Shown here one piece after another: positions 8,231 to 16,780 of a DNA stretch of 64,000 nt. This DNA comes from Rhodoblastus sp963703385 (GTDB taxonomy: Bacteria > Pseudomonadota > Alphaproteobacteria > Rhizobiales > Beijerinckiaceae). The stretch's first letter is position 1, and every line of letters begins with the position of its first letter. Where the stretch lies: the NCBI GenBank assembly GCA_963703385.1, contig OY969816.1, positions 372,001-436,000 on the forward strand, written 5' to 3'. A model generated the notes under the pieces. It did no database searches, had not been told where the DNA came from, and saw nothing but the letters and a program-made list of their open reading frames with translations. A program made the position numbers and the translations under genes.

Positions 8231-8674
8231 TCACGCATGAGGATCATTGGCCGAAGAATCGCCTATGTCCTCCGCAATCTCCTGCCGCAGCTTCGGTCCT
8301 TTGGCAAGCCGCCGCCCGAGCGCCGTGACAAAGGCGTCATAGCGCTCGGCGGTCTTAGCGCGGGCCGCCTGCGCGGCGGGTTCGGGCAATGCCGGCGTGG
8401 TGGCGAGCCAGAAGCGCACGAAGACCGCGAACATCTCCACGGAAATCCCGACATCGCGTTCGAGCCGGGTCATGCGCCGATCGAACTGGTCGAGCCGTTT
8501 GGTGATGGCGGCTTCCTGACGCTCGGCCGCGTCGGGCGACAGGAAGGATTCGATGGCGGCCTCTGCGATCAGGGAGCGCGATTGATCCCGCCGCGCGGCA
8601 TGATCCGCAAGGCGGTTCATCACGACGGGATCGAGATAGACGGACAGCCGCTGTTTGCGGGCGGGTTTGGTCAT
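8231..8674 (-). CDS. CopG/RHH-like protein encoded next to the coupling protein
   Basis: 147 residues. The N-terminal part (KQRLSVYLDPVVMNRLADHAARRDQSRSL) reads as a ribbon-helix-helix DNA-binding fold, followed by a coiled-coil (AERQEAAITKRLDQFDRRMTR) and a C-terminal helical domain. It starts only seven bases after the coupling-protein stop, so the two are co-transcribed. In related elements a gene of this kind follows traG and leads into the trb mating-pore operon; here it is followed instead by unrelated convergent genes. Likely an accessory transfer or regulatory protein. Confidence 0.75.
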   Translation of the reverse strand: MTKPARKQRLSVYLDPVVMNRLADHAARRDQSRSLIAEAAIESFLSPDAAERQEAAITKRLDQFDRRMTRLERDVGISVEMFAVFVRFWLATTPALPEPAAQAARAKTAERYDAFVTALGRRLAKGPKLRQEIAEDIGDSSANDPHA

Positions 8675-8681
8675 CGGCGCC

Positions 8682-10664
8682 TCATAGATCCATGCCGTCG
8701 CCGGGATCGAGCGAAGCCTGACGGGCGACGCCCCGCATGAGGCGGTTCATGCGGCTGTTGCGCGCGGCTTCATCCTCGTCGTCATCGATGAGGCCGATTT
8801 CGAACTCGTTCTCGATCGGCTCCTTCTTCTCGACCGGCTTCACGCGGCTGAGTTCGGGCTGCCGACGACGCTCGGATTCGGTCGGATCGTCGTCGCTCTC
8901 CGGCGCGGGCTTCGGCCGCGCAATCTGCGGACGCGGCGGCACGGGCAGCGCGGTCCAGTCATCGGGCCGGGCCTGCTTCGGCGGGGCGAGCGCCGGCGGC
9001 GGCAGGATGCGCTCCTGCAATCGCCGGTCCTCGAAGTAGCGCGCCTTCTTCGCCCGGATCGGGGCCAAGCCAGCGACCATGATGATCTCGTCGGTCGCGG
9101 GAAGCTGCATCACCTCGCCGGGGGTGAGCAGCGGCCGCGCGGTTTCCGAGCGCGACACCATCAGGTGCCCGAGCCAGGGCGAGAGGCGGCTACCGGCATA
9201 GTTCTTCATCGCCTTCATCTCGGTGGCGGTGCCGAGCGCGTCCGACACGCGCTTGGCGGTGCGCTCGTCATTGGTGGCGAAGCTGACGCGAACATGGCAG
9301 TTGTCGAGGATCGAATTGTTCGCGCCATAGGCTTTCTCGATCTGGTTCAGCGACTGCGCGATCAGGAAGGACTTCAGCCCATAGCCGGCCATGAAAGCGA
9401 GCGCCGACTCGAAGAAGTCGAGCCGCCCCAGCGCCGGGAACTCGTCCAGCATCAAGAGCAGCCGATGGCGCCCGGCCTTGGCAGACAAGTCTTCGGTCAG
9501 GCGGCGGCCGACCTGATTGAGGATCAGGCGGATCAGCGGCTTGGTGCGGTTGATGTCGGAGGGCGGCACGACGAGGTAGAGCGTCGTCGGTCGCTTCCCG
9601 CCCACGATGTCGGCAATGCGCCAATCGCAGCGGCGCGTCACCTCGGCGACGACGGGATCGCGGTAGAGGCCGAGGAAGGACATGGCGGTGGACAGCACGC
9701 CCGACCGCTCGTTGTCGGATTTGTTCAGCAGTTCGCGCGCGGCGCTGGCGATGACGGGATGCGGCCCGGCCTCGGCGAGATGCGCCGTCTTCATCATGGC
9801 GGCGAGCGTCGATTCAATCGGCCGCTTTGGGTCGGAGAGGAAGGCGGCGACGCCGGCGAGCGTCTTGTCCTCCTCGGCATAGAGGACGTGGAGGATGGCG
9901 CCGACCAGCAGGGCATGGCTGGTCTTTTCCCAGTGGCTCCGCTTTTCCAGTGAGCCTTCGGGATCGACCAGGATGTCGGCGATGTTCTGGACGTCGCGCA
10001 CCTCCCATTCGCCGCGCCGCACTTCGAGCAGCGGATTATAGGCCGAGGATTTCGCATTGGTCGGATCGAACAGCAGCACGCGGCCATGCTTGGCGCGGAA
10101 ACCGGCGGTCAGCTGCCAGTTCTCGCCCTTGATGTCGTGAACGATGGCCGAACCCGGCCAGGTGAGCAGCGAGGGGATGACGAGACCGACGCCCTTGCCG
10201 GAACGGGTCGGCGCGAAGCAAAGCACATGCTCCGGCCCGTCATGGCGGAGGTAGTCGTGGGCATACCGGCCGAGCACCACGCCATCGGGGCCAAGCAGTC
10301 CGGCGGCTTTCACCTCTTCGGTGTCGGCCCAGCGCGCAGAGCCATAGGTCTCGATCCTCGATGCTTCGCGCGCCCGCCAGACCGACATGCCGATCGCCAC
10401 GGCGGCGGCGATCAGGCCGCCTGAAGCCGCGATGTAGGCGCCCTCGACGAAGATCGACGGCGCATAGGCGTCATAGCCATACCACCACCAGAAAAAGGCG
10501 GGCGGCAGGTAAAAGGGAAAGCCGAGAATCCGAAACCATGGTTGTCCGAGTTCTGGCTGGAATGCGAGCCGCCAGGCGACCCATTCGGTCGCGCCCCAGA
10601 CGCAGACGAGGACAATGGATAGGACGGCGAGGATCTGACCCCAGAGAATTTTCGTCGCGGACAT
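8682..10664 (-). CDS. traG: Type IV secretion coupling protein TraG/VirD4
   Basis: 660 residues from ATG 10664 (AGGA eight bases upstream). Two or three N-terminal membrane segments (about residues 8-30, 42-62 and 75-95) anchor it in the inner membrane. The ATPase core has Walker A APTRSGKGVGL at about 150-160 and Walker B LLLMLDEFPALG at about 402-413, with the usual all-alpha insertion between. It links the relaxase-DNA complex to the mating pore and drives DNA export. The C-terminal 100 residues are Pro/Arg-rich and acidic, as is common. It is 41 bases downstream of the relaxase gene in the same direction. Confidence 0.95.
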   Translation of the reverse strand: MSATKILWGQILAVLSIVLVCVWGATEWVAWRLAFQPELGQPWFRILGFPFYLPPAFFWWWYGYDAYAPSIFVEGAYIAASGGLIAAAVAIGMSVWRAREASRIETYGSARWADTEEVKAAGLLGPDGVVLGRYAHDYLRHDGPEHVLCFAPTRSGKGVGLVIPSLLTWPGSAIVHDIKGENWQLTAGFRAKHGRVLLFDPTNAKSSAYNPLLEVRRGEWEVRDVQNIADILVDPEGSLEKRSHWEKTSHALLVGAILHVLYAEEDKTLAGVAAFLSDPKRPIESTLAAMMKTAHLAEAGPHPVIASAARELLNKSDNERSGVLSTAMSFLGLYRDPVVAEVTRRCDWRIADIVGGKRPTTLYLVVPPSDINRTKPLIRLILNQVGRRLTEDLSAKAGRHRLLLMLDEFPALGRLDFFESALAFMAGYGLKSFLIAQSLNQIEKAYGANNSILDNCHVRVSFATNDERTAKRVSDALGTATEMKAMKNYAGSRLSPWLGHLMVSRSETARPLLTPGEVMQLPATDEIIMVAGLAPIRAKKARYFEDRRLQERILPPPALAPPKQARPDDWTALPVPPRPQIARPKPAPESDDDPTESERRRQPELSRVKPVEKKEPIENEFEIGLIDDDEDEAARNSRMNRLMRGVARQASLDPGDGMDL

Positions 10665-10705
10665 CTGCAATTCCTTTTTGTCGCAAAGGTTCTTCGAAGA
10701 ACGGA

Positions 10706-12445
10706 TCAGAGGCCGAGGCCCCGTTTGCGCCCAAAACTCCAGTCGATGCCGCCGTCGTCGCGGGCGACGCCGGAGACGTGGCGGCCGATCTGCTTTTCGA
10801 GAGAGGGCGTCCAGGGCACGAGCTGGAAGCCGAGGCCGTCGTCGATCATGGCGAAGCGGCCGGAGGCGAGCGTGAAGCGCTGGCGGTAGGAACCGGCGAC
10901 ATATTCGCCGCTGCCGGCGCGGTTGAAGGGCTGGCCGGTCTCGGCGGCGAGCTTTTCGCCCAGCGCCTCCAGCTCCCGGCCGCGCAGCTTCTCGATCAGG
11001 TTGCGGCTGAATGTGACGCGCTGGCCATGCCGTTCGGCGAAGCCCTGCTCGACCAGATGGTCGGCGCGCCGGTCCATCGCGTGGCGCACCTCGGCGCCGA
11101 AGCCGCCCTCCGACAGCGCGATCGGCTCGCGGGCGATGTTCTGACGGTCGAGCCAGGTGGCGCCGGGCGCCTTGATCTGACGGTCGATGTCGAGATCGGA
11201 GCGGACGGCGAGCATGGCGCGGCGCTCGCCCTTCGCATCGTTGAACTTGCGCAGTTCGACGATCGATCCCGTCGCGCCGTCACCGGTGGCATCGAGATCG
11301 GACAGTTTTATGTGATGAGTGCGGCCGTCCACGCCATCTACCACGGCATAGGCGGTGCCCTTCAACTCGTCGTCGAGACCGCGATCGACGAGGCGGCCGA
11401 TGATCGGCGTATCGAGGCTTTCGGCGGCGAGGACATAGTTCGCCGATCCGCGCTCGATGCCGCGTTCGGTCAAGGCCCGGTGCATCCGCTTGATGATGTC
11501 GCCGCGCTCGCCCATCGCGCGCAACGTCGCCTCGGCGTTGTCGGCGATCACCCATTGGCCGGGACCAACCTGATCCGCGAGTCCGAGGGATTCCAGCTTG
11601 CGCAGGCGGCCGACTTTCAGGGCGTGATATTCGTCGGGCTTCGCTTGAGGGTTGGGCGCCATGTCGATGACGCCGGTTTCGCGCCCGTCTCGGACGAGTT
11701 GGCGATCGAGCTGGGTCCAGCGCTCGGCCTCGACCTGCCGTTCGAGATTGCGGCGGATGTCGAGATCGGTGCGCGGCCCGAGATCCTGCGTGACGAGATC
11801 AGCGGCGCGGGCGCGCATACCTTCCTTGATATAGTCGCGGGCAATGACGAGATCATGGCCGTCGTCGGCGCGGCCGCGCAGGATGATATGGACATGGGGA
11901 TTGTCGGTGTTCCAGTGATCGACACCGGCCCAATCGAGCTTGGCGCCGAGGTCTTTTTCCATCTGGTCCATCAGCTCGCGGGAAAAGCCCCGGAGGTCGG
12001 TCATCTCCACCGCGTCCTCCGGCGAGACGATGAAACGAAAGTGATGCCGGTCGCCTTCGCAGCGCTCCGCGAAGGCCCGGCCGTCCACGTCGTCGCCGCC
12101 CGGACCGAACAGCCGGGCCTTCTCCCCGTCACGGGTCACGCCCTCGCGGCGCAGATAGTTGAGGTGAGCCTTCAGCGGCGTGGCGCGCTGATGATGGCGC
12201 ACCACGCGGGTCTTGATGACGACGATGCGAGAGCGGCCGGTCAGGAGGCGATTGGCGCGAACGCTCGCCGTGCGCCCACGGCCGAAGGTCGAGCGGTTGC
12301 CAGAGACGATCCGTCCCGAGCGCGAAATGCGGGCGCCGGCCTTCTGCGCGGCGGCGAGCGCCTGCGCGATGAAGGGCCGCGCGCTCTGTTTGCCAGACGA
12401 GCGGATGCGGCCTGGCCGGACACGGAAATCGTTCTCGCCGGTCAT
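10706..12445 (-). CDS. Relaxase/mobilisation nuclease with DUF3363 domain
   Basis: 579 residues starting at ATG 12445. The N-terminal relaxase domain has the conserved basic stretch and HHFRF at about 134-138, GVDHWNTDNPHVHIILRG at about 175-191 (the H-x-H metal-binding motif, HVH) and downstream YIKEGMRARAADLVTQDLG, as in VirD2/TraI-like MOBP relaxases. The C-terminal half is the DUF3363-type extension. It nicks oriT and pilots the strand with the coupling protein encoded next. Longer in-frame starts reach into the region holding direct repeats that could belong to oriT. The upstream region is disrupted by IS66. Confidence 0.92.
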   Translation of the reverse strand: MTGENDFRVRPGRIRSSGKQSARPFIAQALAAAQKAGARISRSGRIVSGNRSTFGRGRTASVRANRLLTGRSRIVVIKTRVVRHHQRATPLKAHLNYLRREGVTRDGEKARLFGPGGDDVDGRAFAERCEGDRHHFRFIVSPEDAVEMTDLRGFSRELMDQMEKDLGAKLDWAGVDHWNTDNPHVHIILRGRADDGHDLVIARDYIKEGMRARAADLVTQDLGPRTDLDIRRNLERQVEAERWTQLDRQLVRDGRETGVIDMAPNPQAKPDEYHALKVGRLRKLESLGLADQVGPGQWVIADNAEATLRAMGERGDIIKRMHRALTERGIERGSANYVLAAESLDTPIIGRLVDRGLDDELKGTAYAVVDGVDGRTHHIKLSDLDATGDGATGSIVELRKFNDAKGERRAMLAVRSDLDIDRQIKAPGATWLDRQNIAREPIALSEGGFGAEVRHAMDRRADHLVEQGFAERHGQRVTFSRNLIEKLRGRELEALGEKLAAETGQPFNRAGSGEYVAGSYRQRFTLASGRFAMIDDGLGFQLVPWTPSLEKQIGRHVSGVARDDGGIDWSFGRKRGLGL

Positions 12446-12454
12446 GGCCGAGAC

Positions 12455-12533
12455 CCCGCACATCGCGTCAGGCCACGGATAAAGCTCGGAAATCGGCATT
12501 CCCGCGAGGTATGAGGAAAACCCGCACATCGCG
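12455..12533. repeat. Direct repeats upstream of the relaxase gene, possible oriT component
   Basis: CCCGCACATCGCG occurs at 12455-12467 and again at 12521-12533, 66 bases apart, immediately upstream of the relaxase start. Repeats in this position often bind relaxase accessory proteins at oriT. No nick-site consensus was confidently identified. Confidence 0.4.
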
Positions 12534-12574
12534 AAATCGCTGCATAACCCCTTGAAACAACACGACCGCCAACC

Positions 12575-12594
12575 GCCGCACCTCGCGGCTTTTT
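12575..12594 (+). terminator. Intrinsic terminator-like hairpin
   Basis: GCCGC, loop ACCTC, GCGGC followed by five T, pointing rightward, between the relaxase gene and the IS66 left end. No rightward gene is seen upstream, so it may end an antisense or small transcript from the transfer-origin region. Confidence 0.45.
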
Positions 12595-12699
12595 ATCTCG
12601 CCTTCCTCCGGTCGTGTGTAAGCGTCCGGCCCTGACACGTCCTTCCGGTAGTGCAATGTCGTGGCATGTGGGGTTCGTTCGTAGCATGGAGGAACTCCG

Positions 12700-13596
12700 A
12701 TGAATTTGAAACATTTTGAGAACAAGGCGCGGCAATCCTGGTGGCTGGTTCACATCGAAGCGTGGCGTCAGAGCGGGTTGGACCGGACGAACTATTGCCG
12801 CCAGAACGGACTTTGGAAGTGCACGTTTGATCGCTGGCTGAAGTATCTGGCCGGCAAGGAAGCGGCCCGCAAACACGCGGAATATCAGGCGGAATTGCGC
12901 CACCAAAAGAAGCTCGAGATGCGTGAACAGCGTCGAAAGAGGCGCGCTCGGCTGCGCTTCGGCGTCAGCACGGACCAGCGCAATCGTGTGCTCCAGGCGT
13001 TCTGGGCGATGCATGTGGAGGCGATGAACTGGAGCGGAATGGGCGTGCGCGAATACGCCGCGGCACTGAACTTGTCGCCGTACGCGTTGCGCAAATGGCG
13101 CGACCGTCTGGACGAGAACGAGGCGGAAATCGACTGGCGGGCTCATCTGCATCCCTCCGCCCGGCCGGTCGTTAGCACTAGATCTAGCGGAGCGCCGGCG
13201 GAATTGCGCTTGACAGCCCCAGCAAAGGACGATCCGGCGCGGCCGCGGCAGCCCATCCGGCGCTTCTTCAGCGACGAGGAAAAGCGCGCCATCGCGCTGG
13301 AGAGCGACCAGCCGGGCGTGAGCGTCTCGGCTGTCGCGCGCAAGCACGGGATCGTCACGGGAATGCTGTTCCGCTGGCGCGTGCAGTTCGACGTGGCGCA
13401 GAAGAAACGCGCGAAGCTCGCCTCCGTGACGCTGCCTGACGACATGCCGGCGATACGCGCCTTGCAGAAGCTCGTGCGGGCGCCTGACGGAATGATGGCC
13501 GTCGACCTGGCTGACGGACGGCGCCTGTTCGCGCCGGAAGGGAGTAATGCCGATGCGGTGCGCGCGCAGGCCGAAGGCGAAGGAACAGAACGATGA
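12700..13596 (+). CDS. IS66 accessory protein (TnpA-like, double domain)
   Basis: 298 residues, ATG 12700 with GGAGG just upstream. Two helix-turn-helix TnpA-like regions are visible: TNYCRQNGLWKCTFDRWLK near residue 28 and GVSVSAVARKHGIVTGMLF near residue 208. Classical IS66 TnpA proteins are about 100-150 residues, so this one looks like an enlarged or fused version. A basic segment (KKLEMREQRRKRRARLRF) lies between. Its stop overlaps the start of tnpB. Confidence 0.85.
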   Translation: MNLKHFENKARQSWWLVHIEAWRQSGLDRTNYCRQNGLWKCTFDRWLKYLAGKEAARKHAEYQAELRHQKKLEMREQRRKRRARLRFGVSTDQRNRVLQAFWAMHVEAMNWSGMGVREYAAALNLSPYALRKWRDRLDENEAEIDWRAHLHPSARPVVSTRSSGAPAELRLTAPAKDDPARPRQPIRRFFSDEEKRAIALESDQPGVSVSAVARKHGIVTGMLFRWRVQFDVAQKKRAKLASVTLPDDMPAIRALQKLVRAPDGMMAVDLADGRRLFAPEGSNADAVRAQAEGEGTER

Positions 13597-13946
13597 TGAT
13601 GGTTCCCGCGGGCGTGAAGGTGCACCTGACGTTGGGCTATACCGACATGAGGAAGGGCCTCGACGGGCTCGCCATGCTGGTGCAGGAAACTCTCAAGCAG
13701 GATCCGTTCTCGGGCCATCTGTTCGCCTTCCGGGGCAAGAAGGCGTCGATGCTGAAGATCTTGTTCTGGGACGGAAACGGGCTGTGTCTGTTCACCAAAA
13801 GGATCGACCAGGGCGGCTTCGTGTGGCCTGTCATGGCGGGCTATGACGGTTCGATCACGCTGACGCCGGCGCAGCTCGCCATGCTGATCGAAGGCATCGA
13901 CTGGCGTGCGCCAGAGCGTGTGTGGCGGCCTGCTCTGGCCGGCTGA
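13593..13946 (+). CDS. tnpB: IS66 Orf2 family accessory protein TnpB
   Basis: 117 residues. It carries the family hallmark TDMRKGLDGLAMLVQE near the N-terminus, then FAFRGKKASMLKILFWDGNG and a C-terminal LTPAQLAMLIEGIDW. TnpB is required for IS66 transposition, though its biochemical role is not known. The start ATG overlaps the stop of the preceding gene, indicating translational coupling, and tnpC follows after 57 bases. Confidence 0.95.
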   Translation: MMMVPAGVKVHLTLGYTDMRKGLDGLAMLVQETLKQDPFSGHLFAFRGKKASMLKILFWDGNGLCLFTKRIDQGGFVWPVMAGYDGSITLTPAQLAMLIEGIDWRAPERVWRPALAG

Positions 13947-14003
13947 AAACCTGCGCCAAAATCGCGCTGAAACAGCCGGAATCCTTGGTTTTTTCGACGC
14001 TTC

Positions 14004-15548
14004 ATGGTAGATTTTGCCATGTTGATCGACCTCGAAAACCTGCCTTCCGATCCAGAGCTTTTGCAGCGTCTCGTGCGCGACATGGCGAGCGTCGTCGAGA
14101 GCCGGGACGGCGAGATCGAGCGCCTCCAGTCGATCATCAAAAAGCTCCAACGGGCGCAGTTCGGGCGGCGATCCGAGCGGCTCGATCCCGATCAGTTGGC
14201 CCTCGCGCTGGAAGACCTCGACGCCGACATCGGCCGCGTCCGTGAAAGCCGTTCCGGCGTCGGGAAGCCGCCGCCGGAGCGGCCGTCCCGTCGCAAGCCG
14301 CTGCCCGAACATCTGCCGCGCGAGGACGTCGTTCTCGATGTCGACGGCGCGGCGTGCGCCTGCTGTGGCGGAGCGCTCCATGCGATCGGCGAGAGCGTCA
14401 GCGAAATGCTCGACTGGATTCCGGCGCAACTGCGCGTGATCCGCACCATTCGCCCGAAATACGCCTGCCGCGTCTGCGAAACGGTCGCGCAGGCTCCCGC
14501 GCCGGAGCGGCTGATTGCCGGCGGCTTGGCGACGCCGGCGCTGCTGGCGCAGGTGTTGGTCAGTAAATATTGCGACCACACCCCGCTTTACCGGCAGTCG
14601 CAAATCTTCGCCCGTCATGGCGTCGATCTCGCCCGCTCCACGCTCGCTGGATGGGTCGGCGGCGCCTGCTGGTGGCTCGAGGCACTGCGCGAGCGGCTGG
14701 CGAAAAACGTGTTCGCCTCCGACCATCTGTTTGCCGACGACACGCCGGTTCCGGTGCTCCATCCGGGACGCGGGCGCACCAAAACCGGCAGGTTGTGGGT
14801 GTACGCCCGCGAGCAGCGGCCATGGGGCGGCCCCGAACCGCCGGCGGCGGTCTACCTGTTCGCGCCGGATCGCAGGGCCGAACGGCCGCTCGCGCATCTT
14901 CAGAACTTCAAGGGCGTGCTGCACGTCGACGGCTATGCCGGCTTCGAGCAGCTCACGGCCAAAGGCGATATCGTTCTCGCCGCCTGTTGGGCGCACACGC
15001 GGCGCAAGTTCTATGACGTTCAGCAAGCAACCGGATCGCCGATCGCCGAAGAAGCTTTGCTCCGGATCGGCGAGCTTTACGCAATCGAAGCGCAGGTGCG
15101 CGGCCAATCGCCTGCCCATCGACTCGCGGCCAGGCGATCCCAGTCGAAACCCGTCGTCGCCGATCTGCGCCTCTGGCTGGAAGCGCAACTCCCGCGCATC
15201 CCCGGCCGCAGCACGCTGGCCGAAGCGATCCGCTACGCCCTGGCGCGCTGGGATGGATTGACCAGCTTCCTCGCCGACGGCCGCATAGAACTCGACACAA
15301 ATCCTGTCGAGCGCGCGATCCGCCCGGTCAGCCTCGGCCGCAAGAACCATCTCTTCGCCGGCAGCGACGGCGGCGTAGACCGCTGGGCCATCCTGTGCTC
15401 GCTCATCGAAACCTGCAAACTCAATGGCGTCGAGCCCTACGCATATCTCGCCGATGTTCTCCAGCGCATGCGCGACGGACATTCCGTCAATCGCCTCGAC
15501 GAACTCCTTCCGTGGAATTGGAAAGCCGGAAAATCCGTCAAGAGCTGA
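14004..15548 (+). CDS. tnpC: IS66 transposase TnpC (DDE type)
   Basis: 514 residues, normal length. An N-terminal leucine-zipper/coiled-coil (ERLQSIIKKLQRAQFGRRSE) is followed by a zinc-finger segment with the pairs CACC and CRVC, then the DDE catalytic domain with FADDTPVPVL (first Asp), LHVDGYAGFEQL (second Asp) and DTNPVERAIRPVSLGRKN (Glu). The C-terminus has the small IS66 C-terminal segment. All catalytic motifs are intact. The stop lies 27 bases inside the right end. Confidence 0.95.
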   Translation: MVDFAMLIDLENLPSDPELLQRLVRDMASVVESRDGEIERLQSIIKKLQRAQFGRRSERLDPDQLALALEDLDADIGRVRESRSGVGKPPPERPSRRKPLPEHLPREDVVLDVDGAACACCGGALHAIGESVSEMLDWIPAQLRVIRTIRPKYACRVCETVAQAPAPERLIAGGLATPALLAQVLVSKYCDHTPLYRQSQIFARHGVDLARSTLAGWVGGACWWLEALRERLAKNVFASDHLFADDTPVPVLHPGRGRTKTGRLWVYAREQRPWGGPEPPAAVYLFAPDRRAERPLAHLQNFKGVLHVDGYAGFEQLTAKGDIVLAACWAHTRRKFYDVQQATGSPIAEEALLRIGELYAIEAQVRGQSPAHRLAARRSQSKPVVADLRLWLEAQLPRIPGRSTLAEAIRYALARWDGLTSFLADGRIELDTNPVERAIRPVSLGRKNHLFAGSDGGVDRWAILCSLIETCKLNGVEPYAYLADVLQRMRDGHSVNRLDELLPWNWKAGKSVKS

Positions 15549-15655
15549 CATCATGTGCAGCCTCCGGACGCATACGGTCGTGTCGCACGTTCTCCACATC
15601 CGAGCACGCCATGACACGCCAGCGCCCGCCATCGTGCGATCGGGAACCGCTGCAC

Positions 15656-16372
15656 TCATGGCGTCGTTCCTCCGCCCGCCTGTGCGACGAAAAGGCCGCC
15701 GGCCTGCGGCGCAATGGCGGAAACATCGCGCACGATCGACGCCGTTGAAGCATCGTTCGACAAGCGTTCGCCCGGCGCGGAGGCGGCGGCCGGTTTGCTT
15801 GTCTGCCGCGCGATGAACAGCGGCGAACGGCTCCACGAGAACGAGTTGACCGCCGCGATGATGGTGGCGCCGGGATTGCCGCGGCCGTCGACAATGGGCG
15901 CGACGGTGGCGACATAGGCGCGGGTTTCGGGCGGCAGCGGGCGGCCTTTCAGCGACGCCTCGTAGCGGCCGGGTCCGGCGTTGTAGGCGGCGATCCAGCC
16001 GGGCGAACCGTAGCGATCATAGAGCAGCCGGATGTAGGCCGCGCCCGCGATGATGTTGTCATGGGGATCGTAAGGATCGGCGCCGAGGCGGTGGCGGATG
16101 CGCAAATCGCTCCAGGTCTCCGGCATGATTTGCATCAGACCCATCGCGCCCTTGGGCGAGAGGGCGCGCGAGTCGCCGTTGCTCTCGGCGGCGAGAATCG
16201 CGCGTATCCAGGCGGCGGGAATTTCGAAGCGCTGCGACGCCTCGGCGATGTGATCGCCGAAAGCGTCGCGCGGTGACGGGCGGGCGACGGCGGAGGATTC
16301 CGCGAAACCCGGCCCTGGCGCCACGCTGGCGAGAGACAGGCCGGAAAGGAGGAGAAGGAGGGTTCGGCGCAT
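15656..16372 (-). CDS. Lytic transglycosylase, conjugal transfer type
   Basis: 238 residues with a signal peptide (RRTLLLLLSGLSLASVAPGP) at the N-terminus. The SLT domain has AILAAESNGDSRALSPKGAM (catalytic Glu in AAES), GLMQIMPETW and IAAYNAGPGRY, the standard family motifs. It would open peptidoglycan in the periplasm for the transfer apparatus. It is the last gene of a leftward operon and starts only five bases after the DUF736 gene. The C-terminal 60 residues are not conserved in sequence that I recognise. Confidence 0.92.
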   Translation of the reverse strand: MRRTLLLLLSGLSLASVAPGPGFAESSAVARPSPRDAFGDHIAEASQRFEIPAAWIRAILAAESNGDSRALSPKGAMGLMQIMPETWSDLRIRHRLGADPYDPHDNIIAGAAYIRLLYDRYGSPGWIAAYNAGPGRYEASLKGRPLPPETRAYVATVAPIVDGRGNPGATIIAAVNSFSWSRSPLFIARQTSKPAAASAPGERLSNDASTASIVRDVSAIAPQAGGLFVAQAGGGTTP

Positions 16373-16376
16373 GGCG

Positions 16377-16712
16377 TCAGTCCTTCGCGTCACGCTTCTG
16401 CGGTCTGTTCCAGTGCAGCGACCATGCGTTGCCGGCGTCGTCGTCGCGGAACAGGTTGGCGCGGATCGGCTGCGGCAAGGCCGGATCGTCGATGACCAGC
16501 GCGATAAATTCGCCCGCACGCTCGCCGGTGCGTTTCCAGCCGGCGCCGATTTCCACGCCGTCGCTGTCGCCGTGATGAACGCGGTAGTCTGGCCCGTTTT
16601 CGGCGTCCGACGGTTCGGCGGGAACGATCGTCACTTCGCGGAAGAGCGTGAATGTGTGGATGCGTCCGACGAAGCTGGATTTTTCACGCGTGAATTGACC
16701 GATCCTTGGCAT
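16377..16712 (-). CDS. DUF736 protein (copy A)
   Basis: 111 residues from ATG 16712, selected because GGAG lies six bases upstream; an earlier ATG at 16724 is possible. It has the DUF736 features: MPRIGQFTREKSSFVGRI at the start, a middle GVEIGAGWKRTGERAGEFIALVIDDP (kept short here as GVEIGAGWKR) and the ending IRANLFRDDDAGNAWSLHW. The family is widespread on alphaproteobacterial conjugative elements and its role is unknown. This divergent copy differs from the two nearly identical copies at 22784 and 25296. Confidence 0.9.
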   Translation of the reverse strand: MPRIGQFTREKSSFVGRIHTFTLFREVTIVPAEPSDAENGPDYRVHHGDSDGVEIGAGWKRTGERAGEFIALVIDDPALPQPIRANLFRDDDAGNAWSLHWNRPQKRDAKD

Positions 16713-16780
16713 TGGCGTCTCCATGTCGGCGAGGCTGAGAAAGCCATCGACGGGCGCCGTTCCCACCGATGGCGAAGCGG

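Larger units (their letters stand above)
12610..15583 (+). mobile_element. IS66-family insertion sequence with 8-bp target duplication
   Basis: The element is 12618-15575 (2958 bp). Left end GTAAGCGTCCGG and right end (reverse complement) GTATGCGTCCGG match in 11 of 12 positions and start with the GTA typical of IS66. The target site GGTCGTGT is repeated exactly at 12610-12617 and 15576-15583, showing a recent simple insertion. Three genes in one direction (accessory protein, tnpB, tnpC) are all intact, so the element may be active. It landed between the relaxase gene and the lytic transglycosylase operon. Confidence 0.97.

Noticed and set aside
13143..15836. Very long minus-strand open frame through the IS66 genes
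   Set aside because: It crosses three recognised IS66 genes and both sides of the right insertion end, which a real gene could not do.
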